Of a DNA stretch of 64,000 nucleotides, positions 17,878 through 26,427 are shown piece after piece; position 1 is the first letter of the stretch; every line of letters starts with the position of its first letter. Made by a program: the position numbers and the translations under genes. The stretch comes from Allobosea caraganae (lineage in GTDB: Bacteria > Pseudomonadota > Alphaproteobacteria > Rhizobiales > Beijerinckiaceae). The notes beneath the pieces were generated by a model that ran no database searches, was not told where the DNA came from, and was given only the letters and a program-made list of their open reading frames with translations. The stretch spans positions 372,001 through 436,000 of the forward strand of contig NZ_QQTO01000019.1 of NCBI RefSeq assembly GCF_003351345.1, given 5' to 3'.

Positions 17878-18389
17878 TGGACCAGGAGTTCTTTGAACAG
17901 GACGGCGTCGATCTTGGCCGGGTAGACGGTGACGTTGACCCGGCGCAGCAGCTCTTCCTTCAGCCGGTACATGCCGGCCGAGCCCTCGAGGTCGGCGGGG
18001 CGAAGCTCGCGCATGAAGACCTGGAAGGCGTCCTCGACGCGCGGCAGCAGCGGCTTGATCTCTTCGGAGGTCTTCGCGTCGGCGATCTCGAGCACGACCT
18101 TGATCTTGATGATCGGCTGGCGGTCCTGCTGGCCGCCCGGCGAGATGCCGATCATCATGTCCTTCATCTCGACGAAGCTGACGGCCTTCTTGGCCGCCTT
18201 GGCAGTCTTTTCAGCTTCAGCGGCGGCCTGCTCGGCCGAGGGCTTCTTCAGGAAGAAGTACCAGCCGCCGCCACCGAGCGCGAGCAGTGCGACAGCGCCG
18301 ATGATGATGAGCTTCTTCTTGCCGCCCAGCTTCTGCTCGTCCGCGCCCTCGGCCGTCTCGGCTTCGGCCTTCTTGGGTTTCTTGGCCAT
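17874..18389 (-). CDS. fliL: Flagellar basal-body protein FliL
   Basis: 171 residues with a cytoplasmic N-terminus rich in Lys/Glu, a single TM segment (KLIIIGAVALLALGGGGWYFFL), and a periplasmic FliL domain ending in RRVNVTVYPAKIDAVLFKELLVQ. FliL rings surround the stator. It is the first gene of the fliL-fliM-DUF6468-motE operon, and its upstream region carries a perfect CtrA box. Confidence 0.93.
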   Translation of the reverse strand: MAKKPKKAEAETAEGADEQKLGGKKKLIIIGAVALLALGGGGWYFFLKKPSAEQAAAEAEKTAKAAKKAVSFVEMKDMMIGISPGGQQDRQPIIKIKVVLEIADAKTSEEIKPLLPRVEDAFQVFMRELRPADLEGSAGMYRLKEELLRRVNVTVYPAKIDAVLFKELLVQ

Positions 18390-18460
18390 GCGTATCGGGT
18401 CCGGTTCCGGAGCGGCACAGCCATCCTGGCTGGGCTATGACGTAAGGTGATGCAACAGGG

Positions 18461-18475
18461 TTAACGCCGCGTTAA
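18461..18475. promoter_or_regulatory. CtrA-type box between fliL and flgF
   Basis: TTAA, exactly 7 bases (CGCCGCG), TTAA: a perfect CtrA consensus, 72 bases upstream of fliL and 204 upstream of flgF. A half-site TTAACCAT is at 18584-18591. The distance favours control of fliL. CtrA binding is inferred. Confidence 0.7.
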
Positions 18476-18592
18476 GGGCGGCAGTTTTTGCCGGGTCGTT
18501 TCTGCCCTGACGCCGGGTGTTGCCGGGCGTTCCCGGCCTCGTGGAAACTCCTTAAATCGTTATATTTCAATAACTTGCTGAAGTTAACCATG

Positions 18593-18608
18593 TTGGCACG
18601 CCGATTGC
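18593..18608 (+). promoter_or_regulatory. Sigma-54-type promoter of flgF
   Basis: TTGGCACGCCGATTGC matches the sigma-54 -24/-12 consensus (GG and GC separated by 10 bases, full GGCAC and TTGC). It lies 71 bases before the flgF GTG. Sigma-54 control of rod/hook genes is known from Caulobacter; here it is inferred from the motif. No rpoN or activator gene is in the window. Confidence 0.65.
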
Positions 18609-18678
18609 GGCTGTCTCGGGGCGGAGGCTGCGCTGGGGAGCGTCGAGGCCTTCGCGGGACAGTATCGGGAGATCGGCC

Positions 18679-19422
18679 GTGGAGAACGCGCTTCTCGTCG
18701 GCTTGTCGCGTCAGGTTGCCCTGGCGCGTGAGCTGGATGTCATCGCCAACAACATGGCGAATGTCGGAACGAACGGCTTCAAGGCTCGCTCGGCGAGCTT
18801 CAGCGAGTTCATCATGCCGAAGGCGAGCGCCGACGCGTTCCAGCCGCGCGATCGCAACCTGTCCTACGTCATCGACAAGGGCACGCCGATCGACCTGACG
18901 CAGGGCGTGATCGAGCGCACCGGCAACCCGCTCGACGTCGCGCTGCGCGGCGACAGCTTCCTCGTGGTGCAGACGCCGCAGGGCGAGCGCTACACGCGGG
19001 CCGGCTCACTCGCCGTCAACGGCCAGGGCCAGCTCGTGACCCAGTCAGGCCAGCCGGTGCTCGGCGATGGCGGCGCGATCACCTTCGGCCCCGGCGAAAG
19101 CGATGCCCGCATCGCCGCCGACGGCACGGTGAGCACCGACCAGGGCCAGCGCGGCAAGCTGCGCCTGGTGCGCTTCGACAATCCGCGCGCCCTGACCAGC
19201 GAGGGCAACAACCTGTTCGCCTCGAACGGGCCGGCGCTGCCGGCCGGGCCGCAGGGCCGCGTCGAGCCGGGTGCGGCCGAGGCCTCCAACGTCAAGGCGG
19301 TGATCGAGATGACCCGGCTGATGGAGGTCCAGCGCTCCTACCAGAGCATGGCCAACCTGATGACCAAATCCGACGAGCTGCGCACCAAGGCGATCACCCG
19401 CCTGGCCGATCAGCAAGCATAA
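18679..19422 (+). CDS. flgF: Flagellar proximal rod protein FlgF
   Basis: 247 residues. The N-terminal rod motif (ELDVIANNMANVGTNGFK) and C-terminal helix (VIEMTRLMEVQRSYQSMANLM) mark it as a rod/hook-family axial protein, and its short length and first-in-operon place before flgG fit FlgF. It starts with GTG. flgG follows after 21 bases. Confidence 0.94.
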   Translation: MENALLVGLSRQVALARELDVIANNMANVGTNGFKARSASFSEFIMPKASADAFQPRDRNLSYVIDKGTPIDLTQGVIERTGNPLDVALRGDSFLVVQTPQGERYTRAGSLAVNGQGQLVTQSGQPVLGDGGAITFGPGESDARIAADGTVSTDQGQRGKLRLVRFDNPRALTSEGNNLFASNGPALPAGPQGRVEPGAAEASNVKAVIEMTRLMEVQRSYQSMANLMTKSDELRTKAITRLADQQA

Positions 19423-19443
19423 AAATAGAAAGGAGCCAGCACG

Positions 19444-20235
19444 ATGCGCGCCCTTCAGACCGCCGCGACCGGCATGATGGCCCAGGAACTCAACGTCCAG
19501 GTCATCTCCAACAACATCGCCAACGTTCGCACCACCGGCTACAAACGCCAGGTCGCGCATTTCCAGGACCTGCTCTACGAGAATTTCCGCCGGGCGGGCA
19601 CCGCGACCTCCGACCAGAACACGCAGGTGCCGGCCGGCACCTTCGTCGGCTCGGGCGTCAAGCCGGTCTCGACCGGTCGCGTCATGACCCAGGGTAATGT
19701 CAGCCCGACCGAGAAGCCCTACGACCTCGCCATCCGTGGCGAGGGCTTCTTCCGCATCCGCATGCCTGATGGCCGCACCACCTACTCGCGCGACGGCTCG
19801 TTCGACCTCGACTCGCAGGGGCAGATCGTCACCCGCGACGGCTACCAGGTCGAGCCCGGCATCACGGTGCCGAACAACGCGACCAGCGTCAGCATCAATT
19901 CGCAGGGCACGGTCGAGGTGCAGCTGCCGGGCCAGACGGCACCGCAGCAGCTCGGCCAGATCCAGCTGGTGCGCTTCATCAACAAGGTCGGCCTCGAATC
20001 GATCGGCGACAACCTGTTCATCGAGACCGCGGCCTCGGGCCAGCCGATCGAGGGCTTTGGCGGTGGCGAGGGCTTCGGCAACCTGCAGCAGAACTACCTC
20101 GAAGAGGGCAACGTCCAGGCCGTCACCGAGCTCTCCTCGCTGATCGCCGCCCAGCGCGCCTACGAGATGAACTCCAAGGTCATGACCGCCGCCGACCAGA
20201 TGATGTCGGCGACGAGCCAGATGTTCCGCGGCTAG
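19444..20235 (+). CDS. flgG: Flagellar distal rod protein FlgG
   Basis: 263 residues starting MRALQTAATGMMAQELNVQV with the rod motif ISNNIANVRTTGYKR, and ending with the typical C-terminal helix (SLIAAQRAYEMNSKVMTAAD). It builds the driveshaft of the rod. A strong ribosome site (AAAGGAG) precedes the ATG. flgA follows after 7 bases. Confidence 0.97.
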   Translation: MRALQTAATGMMAQELNVQVISNNIANVRTTGYKRQVAHFQDLLYENFRRAGTATSDQNTQVPAGTFVGSGVKPVSTGRVMTQGNVSPTEKPYDLAIRGEGFFRIRMPDGRTTYSRDGSFDLDSQGQIVTRDGYQVEPGITVPNNATSVSINSQGTVEVQLPGQTAPQQLGQIQLVRFINKVGLESIGDNLFIETAASGQPIEGFGGGEGFGNLQQNYLEEGNVQAVTELSSLIAAQRAYEMNSKVMTAADQMMSATSQMFRG

Positions 20236-20242
20236 CGAGGCG

Positions 20243-21310
20243 ATGACGATGATCCGCTCCCTCACCATCCTCGCGGCCTTCGCGCTGGCCGGCACGGCCT
20301 TCGCCGCGCCACCGCACGAAGGCGTGGTCGCGACCGCAGCGCTGGCGCCGCACGCGCAGCCAAAGGGGCAACCGGCGCCGGCGCCGGCCGCCCAAAAGCT
20401 GCGGCTCAAGCCCGAGCTCATGCTCACGCGCGACCTCGTCACCTTCGGCGACCTCATCTCCGGCCTGTCGGTGCAGGAGGCCGCGATGCCGGCCTTCCGG
20501 GCGCCGGCGCTCGGCGAGACCGGGACGATCCAGGTCAGCCGCATCCTCGAAGGCGCGCGTGCCGGCGGCCTGGTCCGCGAAATGACCGAGATCGAGAATC
20601 CCGGCCTCGCCCAGGTGGTCGTCACCCGGGCTGCCAGGCGCATCACCGCCTCCGACATCGAGGCGGCGGTGAAGACCGGTCTGAGCGAGCGCTACGGCAT
20701 CGACAGCCGCGCCTTCGCGCTCTCCGTCGATGGCGGAGCGCCCTCGGTCGCGGTCGAGCCCGAATTGACCGGTGAGATGAGCGTGGTCGAGCTGAGCTAT
20801 GACGACCGCTCGCGCCGGCTTCAGGCAAGGCTGATGGTGCCCGGCAGCGCCGCGACACGGCTGAAGCCGGTGCGCATCTCCGGTCAGCTCGTCGAGACGG
20901 TCGAGGTCGTGGTACCGCGCCGCGCCATCGCGCGTGGCGAGACGCTGACGGCCGCCGATGTCACGGCCGAGCGCCGGCCACGCGACGGCCAGACCGCCGA
21001 GCTCGTCGGCGACCTCAAGGCCGCCGTCGACAAGGTGGCGAAGCGCGCGCTGATCGCCGGCTATCCGCTGCGCAATGGCGACGTGCAGCGCGAGGAGATC
21101 GTCGGGCGCGGCGACCTCGTCACCATCGTCTACGAGACGCCCGGCCTGCTCATCACCATGCGCGGCAAGGCCGGCGAGGCCGGCGCGATGGGCGATGTCG
21201 TCACCGTCACCAACCCCCAATCCAAGCGCGTGCTGCAAGGCACGATCAGCGGCCCCGGCCGCGTCTCGGTCAAGGCCACCAGCGGCGGCCGCGTCGCCAG
21301 CGCGCAGTGA
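20243..21310 (+). CDS. flgA: P-ring assembly chaperone FlgA
   Basis: 355 residues. A signal peptide (LTILAAFALAGTAFA) is followed by an N-terminal extension typical of the long alphaproteobacterial form and a C-terminal SAF domain (VVVPRRAIARGETLTAADVTAE). It is a periplasmic chaperone for FlgI. flgI is not in the window. flgH starts 24 bases beyond its stop. Confidence 0.92.
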   Translation: MTMIRSLTILAAFALAGTAFAAPPHEGVVATAALAPHAQPKGQPAPAPAAQKLRLKPELMLTRDLVTFGDLISGLSVQEAAMPAFRAPALGETGTIQVSRILEGARAGGLVREMTEIENPGLAQVVVTRAARRITASDIEAAVKTGLSERYGIDSRAFALSVDGGAPSVAVEPELTGEMSVVELSYDDRSRRLQARLMVPGSAATRLKPVRISGQLVETVEVVVPRRAIARGETLTAADVTAERRPRDGQTAELVGDLKAAVDKVAKRALIAGYPLRNGDVQREEIVGRGDLVTIVYETPGLLITMRGKAGEAGAMGDVVTVTNPQSKRVLQGTISGPGRVSVKATSGGRVASAQ

Positions 21311-21333
21311 ACCCAGCCATGCGGAGCTCCCAC

Positions 21334-22086
21334 ATGACTTCCTATACCTTCGTCAGACTCTCGGGCGCCGTCGCGCTCGGCCTCTCGCTCGGCGCCTGCG
21401 GCATGGCCGACCGGCTCGCCAATGTCGGCCAGGCGCCGGCGCTCTCGCCGATCGAGGACCCGACGGCCACCAAGGGCTACAAGCCCGTGCAGATGCCGAT
21501 GCCGGCGATCGAGCACGCCTCCTTCGCGCCGAACTCGCTCTGGCGCACCGGCTCGCGCTCCTTCTTCAAGGACCAGCGCGCCCGCATGGTCGGCGACCTC
21601 GTCACCGTGAAGGTCAAGGTCACCGACCGGGCCCAGCTCGACAACACGACCAAGCGCAGCCGCAAGAACGGCGAGGATTTCGGGGCCGAGAACACCTTCG
21701 GCTTCGAGAACAAGCTCGACAAGCTCTTGCCCAACGGCGCCAAGGCCGATTCCCTGCTGAAGCTCGATTCGGAAGGCTCGAGCGAGGGGGCCGGCTCGGT
21801 GCGTCGCTCTGAGCAGCTCGCCACCAACGTCGCGGCGGTGGTCACCCAGACCCTGCCGAACGGCAATCTCGTGATCGAGGGCAAGCAGGAGATCAGGGTC
21901 AATTTCGAAGTGCGCGAGCTGATCGTTGCCGGCGTGATCCGGCCCGAGGACATCGAATCCGACAACACGATCGATTCGACCAAGATCGCCCAGGCCCGCA
22001 TCGCCTATGGCGGCCGCGGCCAGCTCACTGACGTCCAGCAGCCGCGTTACGGGCAGCAGGTCATGGATATCCTCCTGCCGTTCTGA
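21334..22086 (+). CDS. flgH: Flagellar L-ring lipoprotein FlgH
   Basis: 250 residues. The lipobox LGAC lies within the signal peptide (VALGLSLGACGMADRL), and the mature domain contains the FlgH block FKDQRARMVGDLVTVKVKV. It forms the outer-membrane L ring. The ATG at 21334 is chosen for a good upstream GGAG; an in-frame GTG at 21307 overlaps the flgA stop. A 114-bp repeat begins directly after its stop codon. Confidence 0.95.
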   Translation: MTSYTFVRLSGAVALGLSLGACGMADRLANVGQAPALSPIEDPTATKGYKPVQMPMPAIEHASFAPNSLWRTGSRSFFKDQRARMVGDLVTVKVKVTDRAQLDNTTKRSRKNGEDFGAENTFGFENKLDKLLPNGAKADSLLKLDSEGSSEGAGSVRRSEQLATNVAAVVTQTLPNGNLVIEGKQEIRVNFEVRELIVAGVIRPEDIESDNTIDSTKIAQARIAYGGRGQLTDVQQPRYGQQVMDILLPF

Positions 22087-22200
22087 GAATTCTACTGGCG
22101 TGGCCGTCTGACGCGGCCGTCTGCGCTTCCGGTGCTCACGGACCAATGTCCGCTCCGCTCCGGTTCTCGACAGCCACGCCAGCCGGCTCACGCCAGCGAA
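22087..22200 (+). repeat. 114-bp dispersed structured repeat, copy 1
   Basis: It begins at the base after the flgH stop. The second copy, at 33051-33164 on the minus strand, has the same length without gaps. Predicted stems are CTGGCG/CGCCAG at the ends, GGCCG/CGGCC (22102-22118) and GGAC/GTCC (22140-22151). Differences from copy 2 fall mainly in stems and loops and keep pairing. It may act in the 3' end of the mRNA. Confidence 0.75.
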
Positions 22201-22423
22201 GTCTCAAAACGACATTTGCGCATCGAATCCCGGCTGGTCGCGGAACGCTCCCCGCTTTCTCCGCGCCCGCCGGCGGGCGGTCTCTCCCGAGCCGCCCACT
22301 TTCCCGGCCGCCTGCGACGCTCCCCAAGCTTTCAAAGCCGGCGGCCCGAAGCCCCGCGCCTCCCGCGCGGGGCTTTTCGCTGCTCGATAGGCGAGAGCAG
22401 GCGCGACCTGCCAGAAGCAAGCG

Positions 22424-22633
22424 CGTCATCCCGGACAAGCCGCTTTAGATCGCCGTGCGTCCTATCGGACGCAAAGTGGCGATCTAGGCTTTTGTTATTG
22501 CATCGGACTTTTCCGAAAACCGGATTCCACTTTTCGGTCCGATGCTCTAGCGGCGCCGCTCCGGGATCCATCGTAGGGCTCCGCGCTCTATGATGGATCC
22601 CGGCGCTACGCTGCGCTCCGGCCGGGATGACGC
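22424..22633. repeat. Family A palindromic repeat split by an inserted element
   Basis: Outer arms GTCATCCCGG and CCGGGATGAC, with an inner GGGATCCATC/GATGGATCCC pair. Copies at 39009-39113, 44778-44877 and 50704-50807 are uninterrupted; this one carries about 105 bases inserted between CCGC and CGGCGCC. The stretch 22201-22423 holds no gene I can support. Confidence 0.7.
22446..22550. repeat. Composite palindromic element nested in a family A repeat
   Basis: Two hairpins side by side. The first (22446-22487) pairs TAGATCGCC with GGCGATCTA and GCGTCC with GGACGC. The second (22500-22547) is a family C palindrome with CATCGGAC/GTCCGATG arms. Together they interrupt the family A repeat, showing a later insertion. 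Confidence 0.65.
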
Positions 22634-22731
22634 GGAGAGGTTTTCGCGCAATCGGAACAGGCTCCAACGAAAAAGGCCTCCCGCGTCGCGGAAGGCCTTG
22701 ATCCTGATGCCAGGCAGAGAGGTGCTGCGCC

Positions 22732-23154
22732 CTAGTCGTCGCGGAAGACGCGCTCGTTGCGCTCGTGGCGCTCCTGGGCCTCCAGCGAGAGCGTCGCGAT
22801 CGGGCGGGCCTCGAGGCGCTTGAGCGAGATCGGCTCGCCGGTTTCCTCGCAATAGCCGTAGGAGTTGTCGTCGATGCGGGCGATCGCCGCCTCGATCTTG
22901 GCGATCAGCTTGCGCTGGCGGTCGCGGGCGCGCAGCTCGATGGCGCGGTCGGTCTCGGAGGAGGCGCGATCGGCGATGTCGGGGTGGTTCTCGCTCTCGC
23001 TCTGCAGCGTGACGAGCGTCTCCTTGGCCTCCTTCAGGATCTCGTCCTTCCAGGCCAGCAGCTTGCCGCGGAAATACTCGCGCTGCCGCTCGTTCATGAA
23101 GGGCTCCGAGTCGGAAGGCCGGTAATCCGCGTCCAGGGTGATCTGTTTCGACAT
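22732..23154 (-). CDS. dksA: RNA polymerase-binding regulator DksA, cysteine-poor form
   Basis: 140 residues: an N-terminal coiled coil with the DksA tip region (ADRASSETDRAIELRARDR), then the globular domain ending EARPIATLSLEAQERHE. DksA acts with ppGpp at the polymerase secondary channel. The four zinc cysteines of the E. coli protein are here Cys, Thr, Ser and Ala (YGYCEETGEP ... ATLSLEAQ), so zinc binding is unlikely; this form is common in Alphaproteobacteria. Confidence 0.92.
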   Translation of the reverse strand: MSKQITLDADYRPSDSEPFMNERQREYFRGKLLAWKDEILKEAKETLVTLQSESENHPDIADRASSETDRAIELRARDRQRKLIAKIEAAIARIDDNSYGYCEETGEPISLKRLEARPIATLSLEAQERHERNERVFRDD

Positions 23155-23337
23155 GAGGCGCGCTCTCTGAGTGTCTGTCTTCGACGTGCCTACCGACTCT
23201 GCCTTAGCCGGGCCGCCGATTTTGCGCCCTTATAGCGATGGAGTTCGGCAGTAACAATCGCGTTCGGCACGGTTTCGTCCGGCTCGGCGAAACCTCTGTC
23301 ACAAAAGCGAAATCCGGGATCGCCGGCGGGCCTCCGC

Positions 23338-24396
23338 TCAGCGCAGCGTGGCGAGCGCGGCGGCGATCTCGCTTTCGACGAGACGCGCGACGTTCCGGCG
23401 GTAATGGGTATGGTCGTAGAAGTTGGCCGGGTCGCGCGTGATCGGTGAGTCGAGCCGCATGTCGACCATGGCGGTGTGTGGGCGCTTGTCGGCCAGCGCC
23501 TGGAACGGCGCGCGGCAGGCGGCGTCGGCGGCAGGCTCGGCGCTGCCGGGCGCCGGCAGCGCGCTCTGGTAGACCGGCGGGCGCACCAGCACGAGCCGCA
23601 GCTCCGGCGGCGCGGTGTCGAGCATCGCCGCCAAGGCCGTCGCGGCGGGGAAGGGGCCGGTGGCATTGCCGCCGCTGCTGTCGAAATGTTTGCCGAGGCG
23701 CTGGCGGCCCGAATCCTCCAGTGCGCCCTGGATCTCGTAGCCCTCCGAATAGTCCCAGTAGCCATCGGGCCGACCGCGCTTGGGCTCGCGCGCCAGGAGA
23801 TAGCGGATGCGGTGGTTCATCTCCTCGAACACGTCGAAGCGCAGCAGGCCGGAGAGGTACTCAGCGAGGTTGCGGCTGAAGAGCCAGTACGGGAAGGGCC
23901 TTTCGTTGGGCAGTGTCGGATCGGCCGTGCACCAGTAGCTGTCGATGCCGATGACCAGAGCCCGAGCCGGCTCGCGGCGATGGCGCAGGAACCAGTCGAT
24001 CAGGGTCAGCGTCTCCTTCGGCCCGCTGGCGGGGGCGATCAGCGAGACGAAGGCGAGGCCGGTCTTCGCCTTGAGCTCCTCGGGCGAGAGCATCTGGACA
24101 TGCGAATTGCCGAAGATCGCGGCATTGAACGCCTGGTCGCGCCCGCGGCTGGCGGCGGCCGTGCGCGGTCCTTGCATGCGCACGCCTTCCTTCAGTCGCA
24201 GCGGCGAGCGGCCGGTGTCGTAGGGATCGAGCAGGAAGACGGTGAGCAGGAACAGCGCGAGCAGCGCCGCCACGGTGGCGACGAACGCCCATGGAAAACC
24301 GGCGGCGCGGCGCGCGGCTGCCGCGTCCAAGACCGGGCCGGCGCCATGCTCCTGCTTAGAACTGGCCTGCTCAGAACTGGAAGTAGATGAACTCAT
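23338..24396 (-). CDS. Membrane-anchored SGNH-like protein, partner of MBOAT acyltransferase
   Basis: About 352 residues. One N-terminal TM helix (FVATVAALLALFLLTVFLL) is followed by a periplasmic domain with IFGNSHVQML near the start, a Gly-Asn-Ser block like the nucleophile region of SGNH/AlgJ-type proteins, then VIGIDSYW, and FYDHTHYRRNVARL near the end, where an Asp-x-x-His acid/base pair is expected. Such proteins complete acyl transfer onto envelope polymers with an MBOAT partner. It overlaps the end of the MBOAT gene by 26 bases. The start at 24396 is preferred; 24435 is possible. The acceptor is unknown. Confidence 0.7.
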   Translation of the reverse strand: MSSSTSSSEQASSKQEHGAGPVLDAAAARRAAGFPWAFVATVAALLALFLLTVFLLDPYDTGRSPLRLKEGVRMQGPRTAAASRGRDQAFNAAIFGNSHVQMLSPEELKAKTGLAFVSLIAPASGPKETLTLIDWFLRHRREPARALVIGIDSYWCTADPTLPNERPFPYWLFSRNLAEYLSGLLRFDVFEEMNHRIRYLLAREPKRGRPDGYWDYSEGYEIQGALEDSGRQRLGKHFDSSGGNATGPFPAATALAAMLDTAPPELRLVLVRPPVYQSALPAPGSAEPAADAACRAPFQALADKRPHTAMVDMRLDSPITRDPANFYDHTHYRRNVARLVESEIAAALATLR

Positions 24397-25744
24397 AGTT
24401 GGCGTCGTCACCGATCTTGAACAGGACGAGGACAAAGAGGATGGCGGTCAGTATGGCGATCCAGCGCGCCGGCGGCAGCTTGTGCACGAGCGCCCAGGAA
24501 GTCGGGCCGATGATGGCGAAGGCGGCGGCCGGCAGCAGCGCGCGCCATTTGAAGCCGATGCCGTGCGGCGCGAAGCCGAGCATCGCCTTGTAGATGACGA
24601 GCGCGGCCTCGAAGGTCGCGGCGCGGAACAGCACCCAGCAGAACATCACGAAGACGAAGGTCAAGAGCCAGCCGAGCGGGGCCGGCATCGGCAAGTTGGC
24701 GCGGCGCCAGAACAGCGCGACGATCAGCGCCAAGCCATGCGCCGCGCCCCAGGCGATGAAGGTCAGGCCGGCGCCGTGCCAGAGGCCGCCCAGCGCCATG
24801 GTGGCGAACAGCGCCCAGACCTGCATGGGCAGGCCGTGCCTGGAGCCGCCGAGCGGGATGTAGAGGTAGTCGCGCAGGAAGCGCGACAGCGTCATGTGCC
24901 AGCGCCGCCAGAAATCCTGGATGCTCAAGCTGCGATAGGGCGCGTCGAAATTCTGCGGCAGCACGATGCCGAAGAGCAGGGCCAGGCCCAGCGCCATGTC
25001 GGTATAGCCGGAGAAGTCGAAATAGATCTGGAAGGTGAAGGCGAGCACGCCCTGCCAGGCTTCCGCGACCGAGACCGCCTGGCCCGCCGCAGCCGCCGCG
25101 AAGACCGGATTCGCATATTCCGCCAGCGGGTCGCCGAGCAGGACCTTCTTGGCGAGGCCGAAGGTCAGCAGCATCAGCCCGCGCGCGACGCGCTCGGCCG
25201 CGTCGGCCCTGAGATAGGGCCGCTCCTCGAACTGGTGCATGATCTCGCGCCAGCGCACCAGCGGCCCGGCCAGCACCTGTGGGAAGAAGGCGATGTAGAG
25301 CGCATAGCGCACCAGATCGTAGCGCGGCGCCTCGCCGCGGCGCAGATCGGTCAGGTACATCACGTGGTGGAAGGTGAAGAAGGAGATGCCGAGCGGGAGC
25401 GCGAGATCGAGCTTGGGTGCCGGCAATCCCGGAATCATTCCAGCGAGATCGGCGAAGAAGTTGAAGTACTTGAACAGCGCCAGCACGGCGAGGTTGAGCG
25501 CGATCGCCAAGGTGATCAGCCCGGCGCGCTTCGTCCTGAGGAAGGCTTCCGCGATCAGCCAGTTGATCAGGACGGAGAAGGCGAGCAGCGGGATGAAGCG
25601 CCAATCCCAATAGCCGTAGAAGGCGAAGGAGAGCGCCGCCAGCAGCGGCAGCCGCCAGCCCGGCTGGAAGCGCTCGACCAGCCAGTGCAGGCCAAGCGCC
25701 AGCGGCAGGAAGCCGAGCAGGAAGACGAAGGAGTTGAACAGCAT
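24371..25744 (-). CDS. MBOAT-family membrane O-acyltransferase (AlgI-like)
   Basis: 457 residues and about 10 TM segments. AlgI-type motifs are LPLGISFFTFHHVMYLTDL, SIQDFWRRWHMTLSRFLRDY (the invariant WRRWH) and GGLWHGAGLTFIAWGAAHGL with the catalytic His. These enzymes move acyl groups across the inner membrane to a periplasmic acceptor. The following SGNH-like gene overlaps it, forming the usual two-gene module. No alginate or other polysaccharide genes are nearby, so the substrate cannot be named. Confidence 0.88.
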   Translation of the reverse strand: MLFNSFVFLLGFLPLALGLHWLVERFQPGWRLPLLAALSFAFYGYWDWRFIPLLAFSVLINWLIAEAFLRTKRAGLITLAIALNLAVLALFKYFNFFADLAGMIPGLPAPKLDLALPLGISFFTFHHVMYLTDLRRGEAPRYDLVRYALYIAFFPQVLAGPLVRWREIMHQFEERPYLRADAAERVARGLMLLTFGLAKKVLLGDPLAEYANPVFAAAAAGQAVSVAEAWQGVLAFTFQIYFDFSGYTDMALGLALLFGIVLPQNFDAPYRSLSIQDFWRRWHMTLSRFLRDYLYIPLGGSRHGLPMQVWALFATMALGGLWHGAGLTFIAWGAAHGLALIVALFWRRANLPMPAPLGWLLTFVFVMFCWVLFRAATFEAALVIYKAMLGFAPHGIGFKWRALLPAAAFAIIGPTSWALVHKLPPARWIAILTAILFVLVLFKIGDDANYEFIYFQF

Positions 25745-25798
25745 CGGGCGGGCGGGGCTTTCGGTCGAGCGCCGCCTTAGACGATTATGACGCGAGTG

Positions 25799-26425
25799 TC
25801 ATGTCCGCAAAGCTGCGACAGCATGTTCAGGCTGCGGCTGGCTTGGCCTGAAGACCCGCCCATTTGCCATGCCCCCGGTGGCCTCGACATAGGCTGTCGC
25901 AACCGTCGCAGCCGGCGTGCCTGCGGCTCCGTCATGGCCGAGTTGCATGAGCGTCTCCGCGACCCAGCCGGGGCTGATGAGGTTGAGGCGGATGCCGCGC
26001 CGCATGTCGCCTGCCGCGGCCTGCACGAAGCGCTCCAGGCCGGCATTGACCATGGCGCCGATCGCGCTGCCGGGCCTGAGCTCGGCGAAGGTGCCGGCTG
26101 TGAGCGTGACCGAGCCGCGATCATTGAGGTGCAGCGCGGCCAGGCGCGACAGCTCGATCTGCCCGAGCAGCTTGCCCTGGACCGCGGCGAGAACCGTGTC
26201 GGGCGTCTGGGTTTCGAGAGGAGCCATCGGTGCGTTCGCGGCGCAACAGATGACGGCGTCGAGGCCCGGCTTCTTGGCGAACAGGGCCGGGAGCGTTGCC
26301 GGCTGCCCGAGATCGACCGGCGGCGTGCTGCTGCGAGAGAGGCGGATGACCTCATGCCCTGGCTCAAGGGCGGCGCTGACGGCCCGGCCGATCGTGCCCG
26401 TCGCTCCGATGATGGCGATGCGCAC
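25799..26425 (-). CDS. Short-chain dehydrogenase/reductase, compact type
   Basis: 208 residues. The N-terminus (MRIAIIGATGTIGRAVSAAL) is a Rossmann nucleotide-binding motif GATGTIG; the core has CCAANAPM and LISPGWVAETL, as in short SDRs. The usual catalytic Tyr-x-x-x-Lys is not evident, so activity is uncertain. The start is a GTG two bases after the stop of the quinone-reductase gene, pointing to co-transcription, probably under the divergent LysR protein. Confidence 0.75.
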   Translation of the reverse strand: MRIAIIGATGTIGRAVSAALEPGHEVIRLSRSSTPPVDLGQPATLPALFAKKPGLDAVICCAANAPMAPLETQTPDTVLAAVQGKLLGQIELSRLAALHLNDRGSVTLTAGTFAELRPGSAIGAMVNAGLERFVQAAAGDMRRGIRLNLISPGWVAETLMQLGHDGAAGTPAATVATAYVEATGGMANGRVFRPSQPQPEHAVAALRT

Positions 26426-26427
26426 GA

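Noticed and set aside
22201..22423. Small genes in the gap after flgH
   Set aside because: Short open frames are present on both strands, but none has a ribosome site, a motif or a plausible start.
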